Source: JAOBAU01 sp034667465
GTDB taxonomy: Bacteria; Acidobacteriota; Thermoanaerobaculia; Gp7-AA8
Direction of reading: 5' to 3'
NCBI GenBank assembly: GCA_034667465.1
Contig: JAXDJV010000027.1
Location: 186,001 to 250,000 of the forward strand
Length of the DNA: 64,000 bases
Shown: positions 37,066 to 46,702 of the stretch, in pieces
Numbering within the stretch: the first letter of the stretch is position 1
How the letters are laid out: every line of letters starts with the position of its first letter
Notes under the pieces: model-generated
Database searches by the model: none
What the model saw: the letters and a program-made list of their open reading frames with translations, nothing else
Told to the model about the DNA's origin: nothing
Made by a program: the position numbers and the translations under genes

Positions 37066-37954
37066 GCCAGCCGAGTTCTGATTGTGGCCACGCGCCTCTC
37101 CTCGAGGTGCAGCGTTCGCGTGAACGTCTGACCTGATCGGCAGCGAAAATCCAGGCGTGCAGCACCGGCATCCAGGTCGTACCAGACAAGAACGACGCGA
37201 TCGTGCGCCTGCAGATCGACAGTCGGACGAGATTGCCGACGCTTGCCGATCGTGAGCGAAGGCACGCAACGCGGAAGCGGTGGCCGCCTCACGAATCGAT
37301 CGAAGATGACCAGGAGCATCGCGGTCGTACGTGCGCTCGAGAAAGAGATACGTTGTGTGCGTCCTTGCTCAACAACGTGCGGCGCCGAAAGCGACAACGC
37401 ATTGCCGGCAGCATCGAACACGCCGGCGATGATTCGTCCCGCGGGGATTCGAAAGCCGTGACTTCCACCCGCCGGTTTGATCACACGGTCGAATGGCCGG
37501 TAATTTCCTGCGGTCCGCAGCGACAGCACGCGGAGAGTTGCACCGGAAGGAATCGTCTCTCCCTCGATTTCAACCTTTCCCGCCGGAAACAGAGGTTTCG
37601 AAAGCAGCATCCCGGACCGATGGAAACGCTCGCCGCCGTAAAAGATGACGCTCTGATAGCTGATGGACGAGCCCTGCTCCAGCCAGAAGAGATAGCGCCC
37701 CACGGCCGGCTGAAACCAGGTGTTGCACGGGTAGACCAGTTCATCTTTGTCGTAGGTCGTGAGAACCAGATGAACTTCACATGGCGGGTGATTCGAGGGC
37801 TGAGGATCGAGCGGCAGCGCGGCAATCGCGATCCTTCCTCCATGTTTCCGGTCTTTGGATCAAGCGGCTGCGCGTTCACGCGAACAGTCAGGAAGGAAAT
37901 CGCAACGAGCAGTGCGGCGAACACATCAAGCTGTATCGATGGCGTTCGCCCCAT
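37047..37954 (-). pseudogene. Secreted protein with a frameshift, relative of the gene at 38299
   Basis: A signal peptide (MGRTPSIQLDVFAALLVAIS...) starts at 37954 and reads to about TGNMEEG. Good coding then continues in another frame: HGGRIAIAALPLDPQ, CEVHLVLTTYDKDELVYP and PAVGRYLFWLEQG to the stop at 37047. One extra base in the GG of ACCGGAAAC near 37845-37855 would restore a single ~300-residue protein. The middle (PFDRVIKPAGGSHGFRIPAG, IIAGVFDAAGNAL) is similar to part of the 703-residue protein next door. It could be a true pseudogene or an assembly error. It overlaps the M20 remnant by 19 bases, tail to tail. Confidence 0.65.
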
Positions 37955-37996
37955 GCGGAATGATAAATTGTTTTCGACATACCTCCGGAGACCTGC

Positions 37997-38299
37997 ATGA
38001 ACCGAACGATCGGAAGAGTGGCAACGACCGCGCTGATTCTTCTCGTTATGGCATCGCCGCTTCCCGCTCCGGTGCAGTATCCCGATCCGCCACCCGGCAG
38101 CACGCCGGGCGCGCCCGGATGCGTCGTTCCTTACGGTTACACGTGGGGATGCGGATATTCGTGCAGTACGGCCGGCGGCGAGTGCGCATGCCGCGAGAAT
38201 GAGATTCCGGCTTCAATCTGCATGAAGTCGAATGCCGGCACCGGTTGCGGATGCTTCGATCACAGCAGCGATCCCTGTTGCGGCGCGACCGGTTTCTGA
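37997..38299 (+). CDS. Small secreted cysteine-rich protein
   Basis: A 100-residue protein with a signal peptide (~1-24), a Pro-rich stretch (PDPPPGSTPGAPG), and ten cysteines in the last 60 residues (WGCGYSC, GECAC, SICM, GCGC, DPCC). The even number and export signal suggest a disulfide-knotted domain. I do not recognise a family. GGAG precedes the ATG. Its TGA shares one base with the ATG of the next gene, so the two are coupled. Confidence 0.65.
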   Translation: MNRTIGRVATTALILLVMASPLPAPVQYPDPPPGSTPGAPGCVVPYGYTWGCGYSCSTAGGECACRENEIPASICMKSNAGTGCGCFDHSSDPCCGATGF

Positions 38300-40407
38300 T
38301 GCGCGCCGGCGCGCTGACAATCGCAGTTGCGCTATTCAGTTTCGGCAGCGCGCAAAGCGCGACGGTCACTGTGTCATCGGCAGCGTCCCTGCCGCCCGAT
38401 TGCTCGCTTCATGTCGCCGACGATGGGGCGGCGGAGCAAAGTGCTCCCTGTACGACGGTGTTGCAAACCACGGGAAAGCACGCGGTTGCCTGGGTCGAGA
38501 CATCGTCATTGATTAGTCGATTTGTCACCGATGTCACCAAAGACGCGACAGTCTCCGCTTCGAATCTCGTGCCGCGCGGAACGGTCTCCTTCCCCGGTGA
38601 TCGCGAGCTCCGGCCGGGCGAGCGCATCCGGCTGATCTCGTTGATCGCGCAGGAGCCTGACGCCGCATCACATCCGCTGTTTGTCCGCGACGTCACGTCG
38701 ACTCGCGAAACACCGGCCATGCCCGCCGCAAAGATCGTGGCAATTCTTCTCGATGCGAAGGGACGCGCAGTCGGCGTCTCACCACGAATGGCAGTGTTGC
38801 CGGGCGCAACGTCGACTCTGTGGCCGGAGCGGCCAAAGCGCGGCGACACCATCGTTGCGCTGTTCCTGTCGCGACCTTCGACGTCACCGAAGAGAGCGCT
38901 CGACGTGGCGATGGCCGATTCCGCCGGCTCGCAGCATCCTTCCGAGCTCGTCGACGGCAGCGATGCGCTCTTCGCCATCTGGTATGCACTCACCGGACCG
39001 TCTGCGCGCCTCATTCTCGAGTCGCACGACTATTACATCCCACAGGAACAGGTCGACGCGCAGGCCGGCAGTGTGACTCTCATCGAGCGATCGCTGCGGC
39101 CGCTGCCGACGCTGAAGGTCGCGATCGGCTCTCTGCTTCAACGCAAGCTTCGGGACACGCCCGCGATGTCGCTCGAGCTCACGGCGACGGGCAGCGAAGC
39201 GTCAGTGAAGAGCATGTCCGTCGAACCAGGCAAGGTCTCTACGTTTGAAAGAATGCCGGTGGCGCTGCTGATGCTCGATCTGCACATCGGCGAATTCGTC
39301 CTGCAGAAACAACTCGACCTTACGACGGGCGACGACACAACGATCAGCATTCCGCTCGAACCACTGATCGTGTCCGGCACCGTCTATCGCGGCGAGACAC
39401 CGATGAAGGCGCGGATCAGCTTCATGCAGAAAGGCACGCCGCTCACTACCGACACCGATGACTTCGGAGCGTTCGAGATCACGTTGTGGCAACCGCGTCG
39501 CTACATCGTCGAAACGACTCCGGCCGATCGCCCTTCTTCGCCGCCGTTCTCGCAGGACGTGGCAATCACCGCCTCGACGAAATTCGACATCCACGTACCG
39601 GCCGGCACAATCGTCGCGCGCGTCTTCGATGCCGCGGATGGAAAGCCGATCGCAGAGGCGACGGTCATGGTTCGCAACAAGTGGGTGGACGGAAAGGGAT
39701 CGAGCTCCAGTGTGACCTCCGTCGCCGCAACCGGCGAACTCACTGAACTGCCGCCGCAACGGACCGGAACGAGCGAGATTCAGGCGTTCGCCCCCGGATA
39801 CGAAAGCGCGACACCGGTTGTCATCAACGTTGATGAGACAACGAGCAGAGTGGTCGTCCCGATGCCGATGAAGCGCGGTGAGAATGTCCACTCACTGCAA
39901 ATCACAATCGCCGGCCGGCCTGCAGCGGGCGCTGAGATCGCCACTTTTTCAGGTGAGCGAATGGTGTGGCATTCCGTGGCGGACGAAACGGGGCACCTCT
40001 CCCTGCCGGAACAGTTCGAAGGCATGCGTCTCATCATTCGGCATCCCGACGCGGCGACAGAGGTCATCCTGTCGCCGGGAGACAGAATCCCACTGACACC
40101 GCCTGCGCCGCCGCTCGTAGTCCGTGTCGTTCATCGCGACGAAACGACCGCCGGTCCGGCGCCCGCGACGCTGACCCTGCGCGGCATGCTTACAGGCGCC
40201 GAGGCCGGATTCGCGACCTGGTCGCTCGGTGCAACCGGACCTGATGGAACCGTGACGTTGCGTGGATTGTTGCCGCAACCATTGCGGATCATGGCGACAC
40301 AAAGAACGTCAGCCGATAAGGTGCGGAAGGACGACTACTACCGTACGTCCACGATCGTTCCCTTCCCATGGCCGGCCGTCGTAACGCTGACGCTTGCGGA
40401 CGAGTAA
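38299..40407 (+). CDS. Secreted protein with carboxypeptidase-regulatory-like domains
   Basis: A 703-residue exported protein: signal peptide ~1-22 (ending SAQSA), then an N-terminal part (~60-220) similar to the frameshifted protein at 37047-37954, then Ig-like regulatory modules from ~360 (VSGTVYRGETPMKARISFM, IVARVFDAADGKPIAEATVMV) of the CarboxypepD_reg/Cna-B type. No enzyme motif. Probably a surface or outer-membrane-associated structural protein. ATG 38299 is chosen because it starts the signal peptide and overlaps the upstream stop (TGATG). Confidence 0.75.
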   Translation: MRAGALTIAVALFSFGSAQSATVTVSSAASLPPDCSLHVADDGAAEQSAPCTTVLQTTGKHAVAWVETSSLISRFVTDVTKDATVSASNLVPRGTVSFPGDRELRPGERIRLISLIAQEPDAASHPLFVRDVTSTRETPAMPAAKIVAILLDAKGRAVGVSPRMAVLPGATSTLWPERPKRGDTIVALFLSRPSTSPKRALDVAMADSAGSQHPSELVDGSDALFAIWYALTGPSARLILESHDYYIPQEQVDAQAGSVTLIERSLRPLPTLKVAIGSLLQRKLRDTPAMSLELTATGSEASVKSMSVEPGKVSTFERMPVALLMLDLHIGEFVLQKQLDLTTGDDTTISIPLEPLIVSGTVYRGETPMKARISFMQKGTPLTTDTDDFGAFEITLWQPRRYIVETTPADRPSSPPFSQDVAITASTKFDIHVPAGTIVARVFDAADGKPIAEATVMVRNKWVDGKGSSSSVTSVAATGELTELPPQRTGTSEIQAFAPGYESATPVVINVDETTSRVVVPMPMKRGENVHSLQITIAGRPAAGAEIATFSGERMVWHSVADETGHLSLPEQFEGMRLIIRHPDAATEVILSPGDRIPLTPPAPPLVVRVVHRDETTAGPAPATLTLRGMLTGAEAGFATWSLGATGPDGTVTLRGLLPQPLRIMATQRTSADKVRKDDYYRTSTIVPFPWPAVVTLTLADE

Positions 40408-40444
40408 CCACCCGCGCGCAGGCGTGTGCTACTTTCCTCCTCCC

Positions 40445-41749
40445 ATGAAAAAGCTGACGCTCGCCCTCCTCGTCACGCTCGCCGCCGCCGTCGCTTCCGC
40501 GCAGACTCCGTCGAAACCGATCGCGCTGAAGGCTGCACACATCTTCGATGCCACATCCGACAACATGTTGTCGAACGGCGTCGTGATCGTCGACGGCAAT
40601 CGCATCGTCGCTGCCGGCTCCGGCATCGCCATTCCGGCGAACGCGCAGGTCATCGACCTCGGCGACGCGACGCTCCTCCCCGGCTTCATCGATGCACACG
40701 TTCACCTGACCGAGGAGTCGGGCGACAACTGGTACAAAGATCACTTCGACAGCGAGATGCGACATCCGGCCGAGCAGTCGTTTTACGCCGCGTCGTATGC
40801 GCTCAAGACGCTGAACGCCGGCTTCACGACCGTGCGCAATGTCGGCGCGCAGGATTACGTCGACGTCGGGCTGCGTAACGCCATCAACAACGGCATCGTC
40901 CCCGGCCCGCGCATGCTCGTGGCGGTTCACGCCATCGGCGCGACCGGCGGTCATGGCGACGGCGATCCGCTGCCGCTGGAGCGCACGCATCAACTCGGCC
41001 CGATCGACGGCGTTTGCAACGGCGCCGCCGAATGCCGCGCCGCCGTTCGTTACCAGATCAAGTACGGCGCCGACGTCATCAAGTTCATGCCGTCGGGCGG
41101 TGTGCTGTCGCTCTCCGATCCGGTCGACGCGCCGGAGCTCTCGCAGGAAGAGATGAACGCGATCGTCGAGGAAGCGCACAACTGGGGACGCAAAGTCGCC
41201 GCGCATTGCCACGGCGACGCCGCCGCGAAGATGGCCATCATCGCCGGCACCGATTCCATCGAGCACGGCTCGTTCATGAAGCCCGACACGCTGGCGATGA
41301 TGCGCGAGAAAGGAACGTACCTCGTACCGACGCGCATGGCCGTCTACTGGACCGGCAGCCCCGACAAAGTCGGCCGGTTCCCGGCGGTGATTCAGACGAA
41401 GGCAAAAGCCGCGTATGCCGCGCACGAACAGATGTTCCGCAACGCGCTGAAGGCCGGCGTGAAGATCGCGTTCGGCACCGACTCCGCCGTCTCGCCGCAC
41501 GGCCTCAACGCGCACGAGTTCTCACTCATGACCGATCTCGGTATGTCGCCCGCCGCCGCCCTCCGCTCCGCGACCTCGACGAACGCCGTCCTCCTCGGAC
41601 TCGCCGACCGCATCGGCACACTCGAAGCCGGCAAAATCGCGGACGTCGTCGCGGTGCCTGGCAATGCGCTGACGGACATCAAAGCAACCGAGCGCGTGCT
41701 CTTCGTCATGAAAGACGGGAAGATTGTGAAGGGTCCGGCGGCGAAGTGA
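40445..41749 (+). CDS. Secreted amidohydrolase
   Basis: A 434-residue metal-dependent hydrolase with a signal peptide (1-~19, ending ASA). The metal site is visible: DAHVHL (HxH) near 85-88, lysine in VIKFMPSGG, AAHCHGD, GTDSIEHG and FGTDSAV with the final aspartate. This is the imidazolonepropionase/prolidase-like group that often hydrolyses peptides or lactams in the periplasm. It ends seven bases before the asparaginase gene, so the two probably form an operon. No SD is visible at ATG 40445. Confidence 0.9.
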   Translation: MKKLTLALLVTLAAAVASAQTPSKPIALKAAHIFDATSDNMLSNGVVIVDGNRIVAAGSGIAIPANAQVIDLGDATLLPGFIDAHVHLTEESGDNWYKDHFDSEMRHPAEQSFYAASYALKTLNAGFTTVRNVGAQDYVDVGLRNAINNGIVPGPRMLVAVHAIGATGGHGDGDPLPLERTHQLGPIDGVCNGAAECRAAVRYQIKYGADVIKFMPSGGVLSLSDPVDAPELSQEEMNAIVEEAHNWGRKVAAHCHGDAAAKMAIIAGTDSIEHGSFMKPDTLAMMREKGTYLVPTRMAVYWTGSPDKVGRFPAVIQTKAKAAYAAHEQMFRNALKAGVKIAFGTDSAVSPHGLNAHEFSLMTDLGMSPAAALRSATSTNAVLLGLADRIGTLEAGKIADVVAVPGNALTDIKATERVLFVMKDGKIVKGPAAK

Positions 41750-41756
41750 ACGTCTG

Positions 41757-42785
41757 ATGCGCAAACGCGTTTACATCGCCTACACCGGCGGCACGATCGG
41801 CATGAAGCGGACGCGCGACGGCTATTCGCCGGAGCCGGGATATCTGCAATCGCAGATGCGTGCGATGCCGGAGTTGAAGCATCGCTCGATGCCGAGCTTC
41901 ACCATCCACGAATATGCGCCGCTGCTCGACTCCTCGAACATGACGCCGCGCGAGTGGGTGAAGATCGCGAACGACGTCGCCGCGAACTACGACGACTACG
42001 ACGGCTTCCTCGTCCTGCACGGCACCGATACGATGGCGTACACCGCCTCCGCAATCCCCTTCATGCTCAGCGGCCTCGGCAAACCGGTGATCATCACCGG
42101 CTCGCAGATCCCGCTATGCGAAGTGCGCAACGACGCGCGCGAAAACCTCATCACCTCGCTGCTCATCGCTGCGAACTACGCGATCCCCGAGGTCTGTCTC
42201 TACTTCGGCGGGAAGTTGTTGCGCGGCTGCCGCGCGGTGAAAGTGAGCGCCGACGGATTCGCGGCCTTCGCATCGCCGAACGTTCCGCCGCTCGGTACGG
42301 TCGGCATCGACATCGACATCAATCACGAGCTCGTGCGCAAACCGCGTCCGCGGCAGCGGCTGAAGGTCGAAGAGTTCGGATCGCCGGTCGTCAGTGCGCT
42401 GCGACTCTTTCCCGGCATCTCACCGGAGCTGGTGCGCAACGTTCTGCGTCCGCCGCTTCAGGGACTGGTGCTGGAAGCGTACGGCGTCGGCAACGGTCCC
42501 GATCAGGATGCGGATTTCCTCGCCGCGCTCACCGAGGCGACGCGGCGCGGCGTTGTGATCGTCGACTGCACGCAATGCCTCGAAGGAACCGTGAACCTCG
42601 GCGAGTACGCGGCCGGTTCCGCACTTGCGCGCGCCGGCGTCATCAGCGGCTACGACATGACCGCCGAGGCTGCGCTGGCGAAGCTGTATCACCTGTTCAG
42701 CCGGAAGCTGACGCCGGAAAAAGTGAAAGCGGAGATGCAGAATGATTTGCGGGGAGAGTTGACGGTAACGAGGCATGGGGCATGA
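41757..42785 (+). CDS. ansA: Type I L-asparaginase
   Basis: A 342-residue cytoplasmic asparaginase converting asparagine to aspartate and ammonia. Both catalytic motifs are present: TGGTIG at 10-15 and LHGTDTMAYTASA near 81-93. Length and lack of a signal peptide fit AnsA. The last residues RHGA and the stop are supplied by heptamer repeat copy 3. It is downstream of an amidohydrolase that may provide amides or peptides, which is inference. Confidence 0.92.
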   Translation: MRKRVYIAYTGGTIGMKRTRDGYSPEPGYLQSQMRAMPELKHRSMPSFTIHEYAPLLDSSNMTPREWVKIANDVAANYDDYDGFLVLHGTDTMAYTASAIPFMLSGLGKPVIITGSQIPLCEVRNDARENLITSLLIAANYAIPEVCLYFGGKLLRGCRAVKVSADGFAAFASPNVPPLGTVGIDIDINHELVRKPRPRQRLKVEEFGSPVVSALRLFPGISPELVRNVLRPPLQGLVLEAYGVGNGPDQDADFLAALTEATRRGVVIVDCTQCLEGTVNLGEYAAGSALARAGVISGYDMTAEAALAKLYHLFSRKLTPEKVKAEMQNDLRGELTVTRHGA

Positions 42786-42837
42786 GGTATGAGTAAAGGC
42801 TTCGACTCATGCCTCATCACTCATGCCTCATGCCTCT
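42770..42837. repeat. Heptamer hairpin repeat, copy 3
   Basis: GGGGCATGAGGTATGAGT faces ACTCATGCCTCATCACTC and TCATGCC units. It lies between two convergent genes and encodes both C-termini: RHGA-stop of the asparaginase and RHEA-stop of the TMEM175 channel. The left half is identical to copy 2 over 18 bases. Confidence 0.8.
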
Positions 42838-43426
42838 CCACAATCTTCCTCTCGATCCGCTGATCGGGCACGAGCCAGATCATCGCGACGATGACGTAGA
42901 TCGCATCTGCGATCAGCGGATGGACGAACGCCAGTCCGATCGCGGAGAGATACAACGCCATCGACACCTTCCCTTTCGTGTCGCTTCCCACCGCCTGCGC
43001 CAGCTTCGATGAATGTCCCTCGTACGCGATGATCCGATTTTGCAGAATCGTGTACGACACGGCGGCAGCCAGCAGGACGACGCCGTAACCGGCGGTCGGC
43101 AGCACGGTGAAGTGGTTCTCGCCCATCCACGTCGTCGCGAACGGCACGAGCGAAAGCCAGAACAGCAGATGCAGATTCGCCCAGAGCACGGCGCCATTCA
43201 CGCGCTGTGTGGCGTGCAGCATGTGGTGATGGTTCGTCCAGTAGATGCCCAGGTAGACGAAGCTGAGGACGTACATCAGAAGCGTGAAAACCGTGTGTCG
43301 CATCTCCGTCCAGTCGCTGCCGTGCGGCACTTTCAGCTCGAGCACCATGATCGTGATCAGGATCGCGATCACGCCATCGCTGAACGCTTCCAAACGCGTC
43401 GTCGTCATGAAAAAAGGATACGTCAT
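42821..43426 (-). CDS. TMEM175-like (DUF1211) channel protein
   Basis: A 201-residue membrane protein with about six helices. The first helix holds RLEAFSDGVIAILITIMVLEL, the FSD signature of TMEM175 potassium channels, followed by YWTNHHHMLH. Bacterial TMEM175 forms tetrameric K+ leak channels; selectivity is not testable by eye. MTTTRLEAF at 43408 is an alternative start. The gene ends in a repeat shared with ansA. Confidence 0.88.
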   Translation of the reverse strand: MTYPFFMTTTRLEAFSDGVIAILITIMVLELKVPHGSDWTEMRHTVFTLLMYVLSFVYLGIYWTNHHHMLHATQRVNGAVLWANLHLLFWLSLVPFATTWMGENHFTVLPTAGYGVVLLAAAVSYTILQNRIIAYEGHSSKLAQAVGSDTKGKVSMALYLSAIGLAFVHPLIADAIYVIVAMIWLVPDQRIERKIVERHEA

Positions 43427-43480
43427 CGGCCGAAGGAAGAAACGTCACCGTCATCTCCTTAGCGTCGACAGGAGCCGCCA

Positions 43481-44611
43481 CTGGAAACTACGATCGCATC
43501 GCCGAACCGCCCGCGCTTTCATCCCGTCTCACTCATCGGATTCGCCATCGTTCATCTCTGCGCGCTCGGCGTCATCGCGCTCGGCTTCTCATGGACGGGC
43601 GTCGCGTTGTGCGTTGCGTCGTACTACGTGCGGATGTTCGGCGTCACGGCCGGCTTCCATCGCTACTTCTCGCATCGCACGTATCGGCTGAATCGCTTCT
43701 GGCAATTCGCGATGGCGTTTCTGGCGATGACCGCGGCGCAGAAAGGCGTGCTCTGGTGGGCGGCCAATCATCGCCATCACCACAAGTACTCCGATCAGCC
43801 GGAGGACATTCACAGTCCCGTGCAGCGCGGATTCTGGTGGAGTCACATCGGCTGGATCCTCGCCGAGAGCAAAGGAACCGATTACTCGCGCATCGGCGAT
43901 CTGACGAAATATCCGGAGCTGCGCTGGCTCGATCGCAATCAGTACGTGCCGACGATGTTGTATGGCGTCGCGCTGGCGCTCGTCTTCGGTCCGATCGGTC
44001 TCTTCTACGGCTACTTCCTGTCGACCGTGCTGCTGTGGCACGGCACGTTCTCGATCAACAGCGTCATGCACGTCTTCGGGAAGCGCGTCTTCGACACCGC
44101 GGACGACAGCCGCAACAGCATGATCTTCGCGCTGGTGACGATGGGCGAAGGATGGCACAACAACCACCACCATCATCCCGGCTCGGCGGCGCAGGGATTC
44201 CGCTGGTGGCAGCTCGACTTCAGTTACTACGCGCTGCTCGTTCTGGAAAAGATCGGCATCGTTCAGGGGATGCGACGCGTTCCGCATCGGCTCCGCGCAT
44301 CGGCCGCAGCGATCACGCAGACGACACGGCGCCGCTTCGATGAACTTGCCGTTCGCTGGGCGTCGCTGCGCGCGACGCTGGAGCTCGCCGGACACGACGC
44401 GCTCGTCGACCTCGAAGAAAAGCGCGTCTCCGCGGCCGCGCGACTCGATGCGCTGCAGCAGGAGTACGTCGCGGCCGGCGTGACCGCTTCACGTCGCGTC
44501 GCCGAGCTGCGTGCCGAGATCGAGCAGACACGCCTCCACCTCTGCGCGGTGCTCGAACGATTGATCGAGACGGCGCAGTCGGGCGGCGCGATGCAGCCGG
44601 CGATGTCGTAG
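43481..44611 (+). CDS. Acyl-CoA / fatty-acid desaturase with C-terminal coiled coil
   Basis: Membrane di-iron desaturase. The three histidine boxes are HRYFSH, HRHHH and HNNHHHH, as in delta-9 enzymes. Read from CTG 43481 the protein has 376 residues and includes the first TM segment (SLIGFAIVHLCALGVIALGF). CTG is proposed because AGGAG is six bases upstream and the frame has a stop at 43460 with no ATG, GTG or TTG until 43607, which lies inside a TM region. The last ~100 residues are a charged coiled coil not usual for the family. Confidence 0.8.
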   Translation: METTIASPNRPRFHPVSLIGFAIVHLCALGVIALGFSWTGVALCVASYYVRMFGVTAGFHRYFSHRTYRLNRFWQFAMAFLAMTAAQKGVLWWAANHRHHHKYSDQPEDIHSPVQRGFWWSHIGWILAESKGTDYSRIGDLTKYPELRWLDRNQYVPTMLYGVALALVFGPIGLFYGYFLSTVLLWHGTFSINSVMHVFGKRVFDTADDSRNSMIFALVTMGEGWHNNHHHHPGSAAQGFRWWQLDFSYYALLVLEKIGIVQGMRRVPHRLRASAAAITQTTRRRFDELAVRWASLRATLELAGHDALVDLEEKRVSAAARLDALQQEYVAAGVTASRRVAELRAEIEQTRLHLCAVLERLIETAQSGGAMQPAMS

Positions 44612-44620
44612 ATTGTCGTC

Positions 44621-45667
44621 GTGCTCGACCAACTGCTGACTCTCGATGACTGCGAGCGCGTTGCGCGCGAACGCCTGCCGCACATGGTTTACGAGTTTCT
44701 CGCCGGTGCTGCCGGCGACGAAGCGACGATGCGCTGGAACCGCGAGTCGTACGAGCGGATCCGGCTGCGCCCGCGCGTGCTCGAAGACGTCTCGACGATC
44801 GACATGAGCGTGACGCTGTTCGGCGATCGGCATTCACTGCCGCTGCTGCTCGCACCGGTCGCCTATCAGCGGCTCGTGCACGACGATGGTGAAGCCGGCA
44901 GCGCACGCGGAGCGGCCGCGGGCGGCGTCACATTCGTGATGAGCACCGCGTCCAACTGCGCGGTTGAAGAGATCGCGGCCTCGGGTGCAAAGTTGTGGCT
45001 GCAGCTCTATCTGCAGAACGATCGCGACGTCACCCGCGATCTGCTCGCGCGCGCGGAAGCGGCCGGCGTTCGCGCGCTCTGTCTCACCGTCGACACGCCG
45101 GTGCTCGGCACGCGCAATCGTCAGGCGCGCGCGAAATTCGCGCTGCCGCCGGAGCTGCCGACGCCGCATCTCGACGTCGCCGGACGCGATCGGCTCAGCA
45201 TCGTCAGCGGCCGCCGCGAAGCGATCACCTGGAGCGACGTCGACTGGCTCGCGGCAACGACGAAGCTACCGCTCCTGCTCAAAGGGATCCTGACCGGCGA
45301 CGACGCCGCGCGCGGACTCGAACACGGAGCCGCCGGCGTCGTCGTTTCGAATCACGGTGCGCGCAATCTCGACACGGTTCCGGCGACGATCGATGCGCTG
45401 CCGGAAGTCGTCGAACGGATCGCCGGCCGCGTTCCGATCCTCGTCGATGGCGGCATTCGCCGCGGCACCGACATCGTCAAGGCAATCGCCCTCGGCGCAT
45501 CGGCCGTCCTGATCGGACGACCGTACGTCTACGGACTCGCATCCGCCGGACCGGACGGCGTCGCGCGCGTGATCGCCATCCTGCGAGAAGAGCTGGAGAC
45601 CGCGATGGCGCTGCTCGGCTGTGCCTCGTTGCGCGAGCTCGACGCGCGAGTCTTATGGGATCGCTGA
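44621..45667 (+). CDS. FMN-dependent alpha-hydroxy-acid oxidase/dehydrogenase
   Basis: A 348-residue member of the lactate oxidase/glycolate oxidase/LldD family. Visible are LLLAPVAYQRL near 75, LWLQLYLQNDR, LTVDTPVLGTRNRQ, the FMN lysine in LLLKGIL, the active-site SNHGARNLD (usually SNHGGRQLD) and PILVDGGIRRGTDIVKAI. It oxidises L-2-hydroxy acids; the electron acceptor is unknown. The start is GTG 44621, nine bases after the desaturase stop, in the same operon. No TM or signal. Confidence 0.9.
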   Translation: MLDQLLTLDDCERVARERLPHMVYEFLAGAAGDEATMRWNRESYERIRLRPRVLEDVSTIDMSVTLFGDRHSLPLLLAPVAYQRLVHDDGEAGSARGAAAGGVTFVMSTASNCAVEEIAASGAKLWLQLYLQNDRDVTRDLLARAEAAGVRALCLTVDTPVLGTRNRQARAKFALPPELPTPHLDVAGRDRLSIVSGRREAITWSDVDWLAATTKLPLLLKGILTGDDAARGLEHGAAGVVVSNHGARNLDTVPATIDALPEVVERIAGRVPILVDGGIRRGTDIVKAIALGASAVLIGRPYVYGLASAGPDGVARVIAILREELETAMALLGCASLRELDARVLWDR

Positions 45668-45688
45668 CCGGCCCTTATACTCGCGCGC

Positions 45689-46672
45689 ATGTTTTCGTTC
45701 TTCCGAAAGCCGGCCAATCCCGGACTGATCTGGCTCGATGAGCGGAGCGCAAAGCGCCGTATCACGGCGGACGTCCGCGCGGGAAAAATCCAGGCCGAGG
45801 AAGAAGCGCAATTAACGAAATTCGCGCGCGACGGCTACTTCATCATCCAGCTCGATCTTTCGGCTGCGGATGCGGCCGCGATCGACAGCGACGTCAACCG
45901 GCTCTGGAGCGAACGGCCATCGAATATCGCGTTCGCATACGACTCGCCGCCGAAACGCTTCACTTCCGCGGAGCCGCAGCAGGATCGAAAGCCGCGCTAT
46001 CGGATTCACGAGCTGCACGCGGCGTCCGAACAGGCTCTCCGGCTGTATCTGCATCCGACGCTGCATCGCTATGCGTCGTTGATTCTCGGCGAGCCGGCCG
46101 TCGCAACGCAGTCGCTTTATTTCGAATACGGCAGCCAGCAGGTGCTGCATCGCGATTCGACGGTCGTCCCGACGCCGCATTTCGGGCGGCTCGTTGCGGC
46201 GTGGATTGCATTGGAAGACATCGCGCCCGAATCGGGTCCGCTCGCGTATGTGCCGGGATCGCAGCGACTCCCATTCTTCGATTTCGGTACGAATGAGTTC
46301 ACGTACGATCCCTCGCGTCACACGCCGGCGGAAGTCGAGCGCGCCATGACGTTCTATTCGCAGGAGCTCGAGCGCAGCGGTCTGAAGAAACACGAGTTTG
46401 TTGCGAAACGCGGACAGGCGCTGATCTGGCACTCAGCGCTCATGCACGGCGGTGCGATGCCGACGGACGAACATCGAACGCGCAAAAGCTTCGTCGTTCA
46501 TTACTCGACGCTGCGCGGACAGTCATCGCGTGAATGCGCGGTCACCGAGGTCGTCGATGGGAAGCTCGGCGAAAGCGTATTTACGACGACCGAAGTGATT
46601 CAGCGCGACGATGCATTTGGATTCGCGAATCCGCTCGATGGCACGTTTCTCCATCGACGCGGAGAACGTTAA
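45689..46672 (+). CDS. PhyH-family Fe(II)/2-oxoglutarate dioxygenase
   Basis: A 327-residue protein of the phytanoyl-CoA dioxygenase family. The iron triad is visible: HRD in VLHRDSTVVP and the distal histidine in WHSALMHGG; the 2-oxoglutarate-binding arginine in RKSFVVHYS follows. GPLAYVPGSQRLPFF is the typical loop. The substrate is unknown. It lies 21 bases after the FMN oxidase and ahead of a methyltransferase, which suggests a small oxidation/methylation pathway. Confidence 0.85.
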   Translation: MFSFFRKPANPGLIWLDERSAKRRITADVRAGKIQAEEEAQLTKFARDGYFIIQLDLSAADAAAIDSDVNRLWSERPSNIAFAYDSPPKRFTSAEPQQDRKPRYRIHELHAASEQALRLYLHPTLHRYASLILGEPAVATQSLYFEYGSQQVLHRDSTVVPTPHFGRLVAAWIALEDIAPESGPLAYVPGSQRLPFFDFGTNEFTYDPSRHTPAEVERAMTFYSQELERSGLKKHEFVAKRGQALIWHSALMHGGAMPTDEHRTRKSFVVHYSTLRGQSSRECAVTEVVDGKLGESVFTTTEVIQRDDAFGFANPLDGTFLHRRGER

Positions 46673-46702
46673 TCAGCCTTTGCCGTGCAAGGAGAGAATC
46701 GG

